This document shows positions 58,701 to 64,000 of a stretch of 64,000 bases of DNA, piece after piece. The position numbers and the translations under genes were made by a program. Position 1 is the stretch's first letter. Every line of letters begins with the position of its first letter. The DNA comes from Setaria digitata (Eukaryota; Nematoda; Chromadorea; Rhabditida; Setariidae): contig RCAB01000131.1 in the NCBI GenBank assembly GCA_003640385.1, forward strand, positions 1-64,000. Direction: 5' to 3'. The notes beneath the pieces are model-generated. The model was not told where the DNA came from. It saw nothing but the letters and a program-made list of their open reading frames with translations, and searched no databases.

Positions 58701-61700
58701 GTCCAATAATTTTGTGATCTTTTTTACTTTCTTTATCCTTCATAACATTATAAGGCGTTAAATCTGAAAAATATTATTTTATCTAAACTTTTCCATTTAC
58801 CATTCTGAGCACTCTGTCAGTATCAATTAACAGCAAAATCCTTTCGAAAAATTTAACATTAAGAAATAAAAGTATCAACATTGTAGTAAATACTCTCTTT
58901 AAAAATTTTATTATACTGAAAAAAAGTACTTCGACAGCGAAAAAATCGTAAAGAGAGAAAAATTAGGCCTGTCTGTATTCTAGAAAAGCTCATAAGAAAG
59001 AGACTTCTATGAGTTTCTGAAAGTTTTATTTTCGGATACAAAGATAGTCCGCTTAAGTACTGGCGGAGTATTAGAAGTGGTAGCATTACTTCTCTCCTTG
59101 CATTACAAGTAATGGAGTAATGAGAAGGGAAACAGAATCTTTCCCATCCTTTTTTTAGATTCAATTTTCTCCATTCATCTAACTGGAATCTTTAATTATT
59201 TCATGAAAAAAAAATTGCCTATGTTTTTTTTTTTTGACGTTCCTATCACTACTCAACAAAATGATTGTCAGAAGCGCTTTTTTTTGCAGAAAAGTTACTT
59301 TTGAAATTTAATAAAAATTAATTGAAGACGTACAAGAAATGTTGAAAATCTACCGTTCTGTGAATTTTTTGATTGGATGGAATGTGAAATGAATCTTAAT
59401 TGAATTTGAATTTGTCAAATTTACAAACTTACGAATGCTATGAATTTAACAGATCTATACTGTAATATCATGACTTCCACAGACGCTGTTGAAAATTGAT
59501 ACTATTGGATCAGGTTCTTGTCAGCTTTGTAAATAAAAAACAGGACATGACAAACAGGAACTAAGATTAACAACAGGAAAAAAACAGATTACTAAGGGAT
59601 GATAATGAAACTGATAATGCCACTTCTGTTGCGGAAAAATCCGAAGAAAAAGGATGGTAGGAAAAAATGATAGTAGGAAATTTTAAGAGAAAATTTCAAG
59701 ACTGACAAAATTTAATGAAGACTCATTAACTTGCGGTAAGAAAATATTCAAAAGAAGACCAATTCCAATGAACGGTTCATTCATGACTACTTATACATTT
59801 AAAGACATTTGGAAATGACTAGCGAAAGACCATAATTCCGCATAAGTGCTAAAATTTTTCAAATTTTTACAGTTTTGAAATGCAAATCTGAAATATTTTA
59901 CCACAACTATGACCTGCATACAGATGGTTTTGAAGTCTGCGAGGATTAATTTTAAATTATCTAAAACAAAAGTCAGGAAAAGCATAAATTATACAATGTT
60001 TTCTAATTGTTCAATGTACCTTTCTTGAATTCACTTAGCTCTTTTGCTGTTTAGCACATTTTAAAGTAATTTTTATTCTCCTTTTCATCTTCTATTTTAT
60101 GAATTTTTTGATTGCTAAGAAAAATGAAACACAGCCACATTTACATTAACCGTAAATAAGGAGATATGGAAATTTTGAGAACAACAGCATTGGTGGTGGT
60201 GCTTTGAATAGTTGAGATGTGAAAGGCCTGAACATTTTGTTTTTAAAAATGGAATGGGAAATGATAGAAAATATGACTTCTTATTTTACTGCTTTTTCAC
60301 CACTAAAAATGATCTTGCAATGAACAGTTTCATCAAAATGCCTTACAAACTTGATTGAAATAAAAAACTTTTGCTATATTTACGAGGAAAATGATCGATT
60401 AGATTTGCAACGTAAATATTCAGAATCGGTTTTCTCAGCATTTCGTTATTTCAAAGTTGCACCCGAAATAATCTTTGATTGCTCTAAAATTCAATCAATT
60501 TCAGTTCCTAAAAGCAAAAAAAAGAAATGCAATAGAAGTTTTACGATCTGTCTACAACATCGATTTAAATATTTAATTCAGTTCAATTTGAAAAAACGAA
60601 ATTCTTGTTGCATGCAAATAATAGCTAACTGCTCTAACTGTGTTTCTTAAGGAATCTTTTCAGCGACTGAATTTTCTTCAGAATATTTACAATAATATCA
60701 TTAAAGGTGGAAAAAAGCAAACAACAACAGGAATTAAAAAGAGAGTCAGTATGGTTGGAAGCATCGATAAGAAATGTTGTCATTGAATCATCATCGTCAA
60801 TCAAATGGAATATCAAGAAATACAAATAGAAAATTTGAGACGTCAGAACAAATGAATAACAAAGTCTTATAGTTTCTAAGTCTGTGCGGATGTTTTTCCT
60901 TACTTCCTCATCATTCTTGTCTTGACCATTTCAAGAACAATCTTACTAAGAAGTATTTCATTCCCTATCAATATGTACGATATCGTTATCGTATTCATTA
61001 TAGATGATGATAATTCTTCTCAAGTTCCAAAATATCACTGATGTGGTAGCTTCGATCAATTTAATGTGCAATTACCAAATTGTTGCAGCTGAATGAACTA
61101 ATTGAAATATGGCAGAAAATACTCTAACAGGAAAAGTTTCGCTAATTCTGTTGCCTGTATAAAATCAAATTATTGAAAATTTCAAATTTCATTGAGTTAA
61201 AACTAATTTTATTTGCAAAATGTTGGCAACATAATTTTCTTCAGCCGTTTTGTACTTTGTGGAGAAGTAATATCTCATGCAAAACTAGACTGATAACAAT
61301 TTTCGGTTGAAGTGTTTAATTATTTGCTTTGCAAATATAAATAGAAAGCAGTAAGATTCAAAAAATAAATATTAAATAATGCAATCGTAGAGGGCGAAAT
61401 TCTGAAAATGTTTCTTCTTACTGATTGATTTTGTCCAATAGTGTAGTAATTAATTGCTGTGTGATTTGTAATCTTACTTGTCTGTCTTCCTTGATCAATC
61501 TTTAAACTATTCCTTAATCGGTCTTGTTTTGATGGACATGTAGACTTTCGTAAAATTTACTTCTTGTCTCAAAATTTAAATTATATATTTACTTTAAAAC
61601 GACATTTCAATGTGATTTCTTTGTTATTATCATATCAGTCATTTGAATGCTAAAGCAAAAAATTATGAGGTCAATTTGGTTTCTGAAATTTGCAACGCAG

Positions 61701-63413
61701 ATTCACAGATGCTTAACCTTGTACAACCTAAAAAGTTAAAATTGGTCGAAGTATTTAGAACTATTTATACTTTGTTGTACTGTCTCGAAATATGGGTGGT
61801 AGTTGTAAAAAAAACACTTTATAAAGATTATTTAAATTGATGAAATTTATTAGAAATTAAGTCGTAACATTCAGATGTACGACTGTGTAAACTTTTTTAC
61901 CGAAGAGTGAAGAAAAATCATTCTCTAAGCCAATTAGTTAAACTTGATGTAGACATTACGTTTAAAAGAAACTGATATTGTTAAAACTTGAAAATACGTA
62001 AAAAAGAAGAGTCACTTCAGAAAAAAAAATCACTCGACCGTTGGTCTTCAAAAAATTAGTTAAATAGAATTGCAGAATTTTTGGGAATTCTTCGTTCAAT
62101 TGAATTATACAACTAATAAAAAAAAACTAAGGATTAATATCTCTATTTTCTTAACGATATTTGCTTGATTGGTCTCGATCTCAGCCGGGAATAATTTGGA
62201 TGAATCTTCGCTAACCTTATATATATATATAAGGTATATATATATATATAAAATATATATTTATATATCATTATAAAAGATTATTCTGATAGCTGATAAG
62301 GAGAAGTAGGAGATAGTTTTTTACTAAATGATCTTTAAAAATTTCAAGAATTCGAATTAAGAGAAGTATTTCAATGGTGCCAATAGTAGAGAATCTGTTC
62401 ATTCCATGGTGAAAAATTATTTATACGAAGTAATTAAAACTATTAACTGGCACTTTTAGGGATAAATAATAACGAAAACTATCTTAATATAATGAAAATA
62501 AGTTGATATCGAATAATACCTAGCATATTCTCTTGCATTTCTTTTAACAACACGTTTACCGCAACTGAAAAAGGACATTTCTTATAATCACATTTGAAAT
62601 AACCACTGCGATATAATTTATTCAGTCCAGTTTCATTTTAAGGATTGTGTAAGTTTTTACTAACTGTAACCTTTGACTTTCAATTTTTCACTTCCATCAA
62701 GACAAAACAAATTTCTACTTAATATAAAATTGCTCGATGCAAATAAGAAAGACGTAAATGTCAGGTTATTCCATTTTGATATTCATTCGATGAGCAATTG
62801 TTTTTGCAAATGAATAAATATGCCTTTTTTCTTTGAAATGAGAGCCATTTGTTTACATATAATAGCATATTTTGTAAAGTTATGTGATTCAGAATTATTC
62901 AGAAGAAATGCTTTGGAAAATTCCAGAAGTTTGCAAACATTTTTTACCATTTAAATGAAATTTAAAGAAGGTATTTAAAAGTTAAAGACTAACAAAGAAT
63001 GGATTTTGCACCACAAAATAATGAACTATTGTAAAAATGGTTAAAAAAAAAGAAAAAACGAATTTTAGTAAAATGCTATCAGTTCTTTTTTTGATCCTTG
63101 CTAGTCACAACACAGTAATCATTTCATCTTTTGGATTGGCTTAAAAATTGCACGATACTTATAACCAATATAATGAGCACTTGATCATATTGATTACGAA
63201 TATCGTAGTACAGAAGCAATGGCAGGCTATTAGTACCAAAGCCAGAAACTAATTTAATTAATTGACATCGCTGGAAGCAATGTTAACTAATGGGAGAAGC
63301 AAGGAATAAAAATTAATTTTAGTTCAGTTTCTTTTTTAGACCACTTTAAATTAATGAATTTTGTTTTGGTATTAATAGTTTTCAAATGCCTAGATATTAC
63401 GAATTTTAATTAG
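55739..63413. other. long AT-rich intergenic region, no gene recognised
   Basis: Upstream of the type I membrane protein there is one short minus-strand frame with a donor (MIVPHLLR then CG|GTAAGC near 56019) that could be an alternative 5' exon, but I could not join it. Frames of 60-100 codons near 58363, 58859, 60351 and 61643 are AT-driven without family features. I report no gene here. Confidence 0.45.
62215..62270. repeat. TA-rich microsatellite with a 20-bp perfect palindrome
   Basis: 62215-62234 (CCTTAT, alternating AT, AAGG) is a perfect palindrome. It is followed by further TA units to about 62270. Confidence 0.85.
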
Positions 63414-63553
63414 TGCTTGAAGCAGAATTATTTGAAAAATTAAACCGTGTTGCCAAGTTAGATGCAAGTAACTATTCAAATGAAACTACCTGCTTTATGG
63501 ATGATCTGTCAGATGGTGTTTTCCTGGCTGTGGAGTTAAAATATGCATGCTAA
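63414..63553 (+). other. coding-like exon of an unidentified protein
   Basis: After the acceptor TTAATTAG (ending 63413) the frame is open for 45 codons: LEAELFEKLNRVAKL, then DASNYSNETTCF, then MDDLSDGVFLAVEL, ending in TAA at 63553. A GT donor (GGCT|GTGGAG) lies at 63530, so the exon may instead splice onward past the window. The MDDLSDGVFLA block is reminiscent of the N-terminal domain of Hook/Girdin proteins (pattern DL-x-DGV-x-L). The usual TWV-type strand before it is missing, so the family is not settled. Confidence 0.3.
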
Positions 63554-64000
63554 TATATTAATGAAAGGATCCGCAAATTATTCTGTGCCAGATCTGACAA
63601 TCTGGTTTCCTGAAAATAATCTATACTGGCAACCGTTTTACCTAGTCATTTCATTTAGTATACCTACTAGCTGGGCTACTCGATATCACACATGCTTGAT
63701 AAAAATAAAATTTTAAATATAAATGAAAAAAAAAAAAACTTGTGCAGAAAGAATGAAAAATGGACTTGTCTTGTTTTGTTTCTCACCAAGAAGAAAATTT
63801 AGGAAGAAAGGTACTTTTGAATAAATGAATCTTGGTATGATTTATTATAAAAGTCGTTTACAGTTATCACAATATAATTAGCCAAATTAAAAGCAAGACT
63901 CTGAAATATTACTGCAAAATATTTATCTAAGCATTTAGTTTTTAACTGTTTATCAGTGCTTTTCGAACAGTTCATTAAAGTTCAAAAAAAAAAGAAACCT
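63554..64000. other. AT-rich sequence at the right edge
   Basis: No open frame or repeat of note apart from short A-runs. Confidence 0.5.

Noticed and set aside
60351..60650. A 99-codon plus-strand frame
   Set aside because: Lys/Ile/Phe/Asn-rich composition typical of chance AT-rich frames; no splice sites, signal or motif.

Overview
The window looks like nuclear DNA of a parasitic nematode, most likely a filarial or related spirurid worm. The evidence is strongly AT-rich sequence, small exons separated by short to medium introns that mostly end in TTTCAG or TTTTAG, and worm-type gene families. The species is an inference. I see no operon of bacterial type, no phage, no CRISPR array and no rRNA or tRNA gene.

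Layout. (1) 63-2054 (+): the 3' part of a 3-beta-hydroxysteroid dehydrogenase-like NAD(P)-dependent oxidoreductase whose first exons lie to the left. (2) about 2160-3210 (+): a decayed coding-like stretch that includes a reverse transcriptase MDDL motif in broken frame, probably a dead non-LTR retrotransposon. (3) 3.2-13.5 kb: no gene recognised; holds a perfect 20-bp hairpin and microsatellites. (4) 13602-22714 (+): a complete 18-exon tau-tubulin kinase (TTBK) gene. (5) 23894-25728 (-): a complete six-exon nematode globin with N- and C-terminal extensions, tail to tail with TTBK. (6) 25.8-27.8 kb (+): scattered membrane-protein-like fragments, possibly a decayed chemoreceptor. (7) 29014-38104 (+): a nine-exon secreted protein with a new-looking N-terminal region, four ephrin-receptor-like (GCC2/GCC3) Cys modules and two EGF modules. 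(8) 39897-46077 (-): a seven-exon Paired-like homeobox gene close to C. elegans unc-42, with two hairpins in its introns. (9) 50351-51920 (+): a five-exon type II membrane protein with a proline-rich stalk and a SEA-like ectodomain. (10) 53000-55738 (-): a four-exon type I membrane protein with a Cys cluster just after its membrane segment. (11) 55.7-63.4 kb: no gene recognised. (12) near 63.4 kb (+): one coding-like exon.

The exon models were built by hand from splice signals. For each of the six complete genes every exon junction keeps the reading frame and the summed exon length is a multiple of three (TTBK 865 aa, globin 299 aa, GCC2/EGF protein 489 aa, homeobox 271 aa, SEA-like protein 216 aa, type I protein 223 aa). 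That arithmetic is the main support for these models. No transcript or database search was available. The genes belong to unrelated processes (steroid-type metabolism, microtubule or neuronal kinase signalling, oxygen or haem sensing, extracellular matrix, neuronal fate, surface proteins). I see no reason to treat them as one functional cluster.
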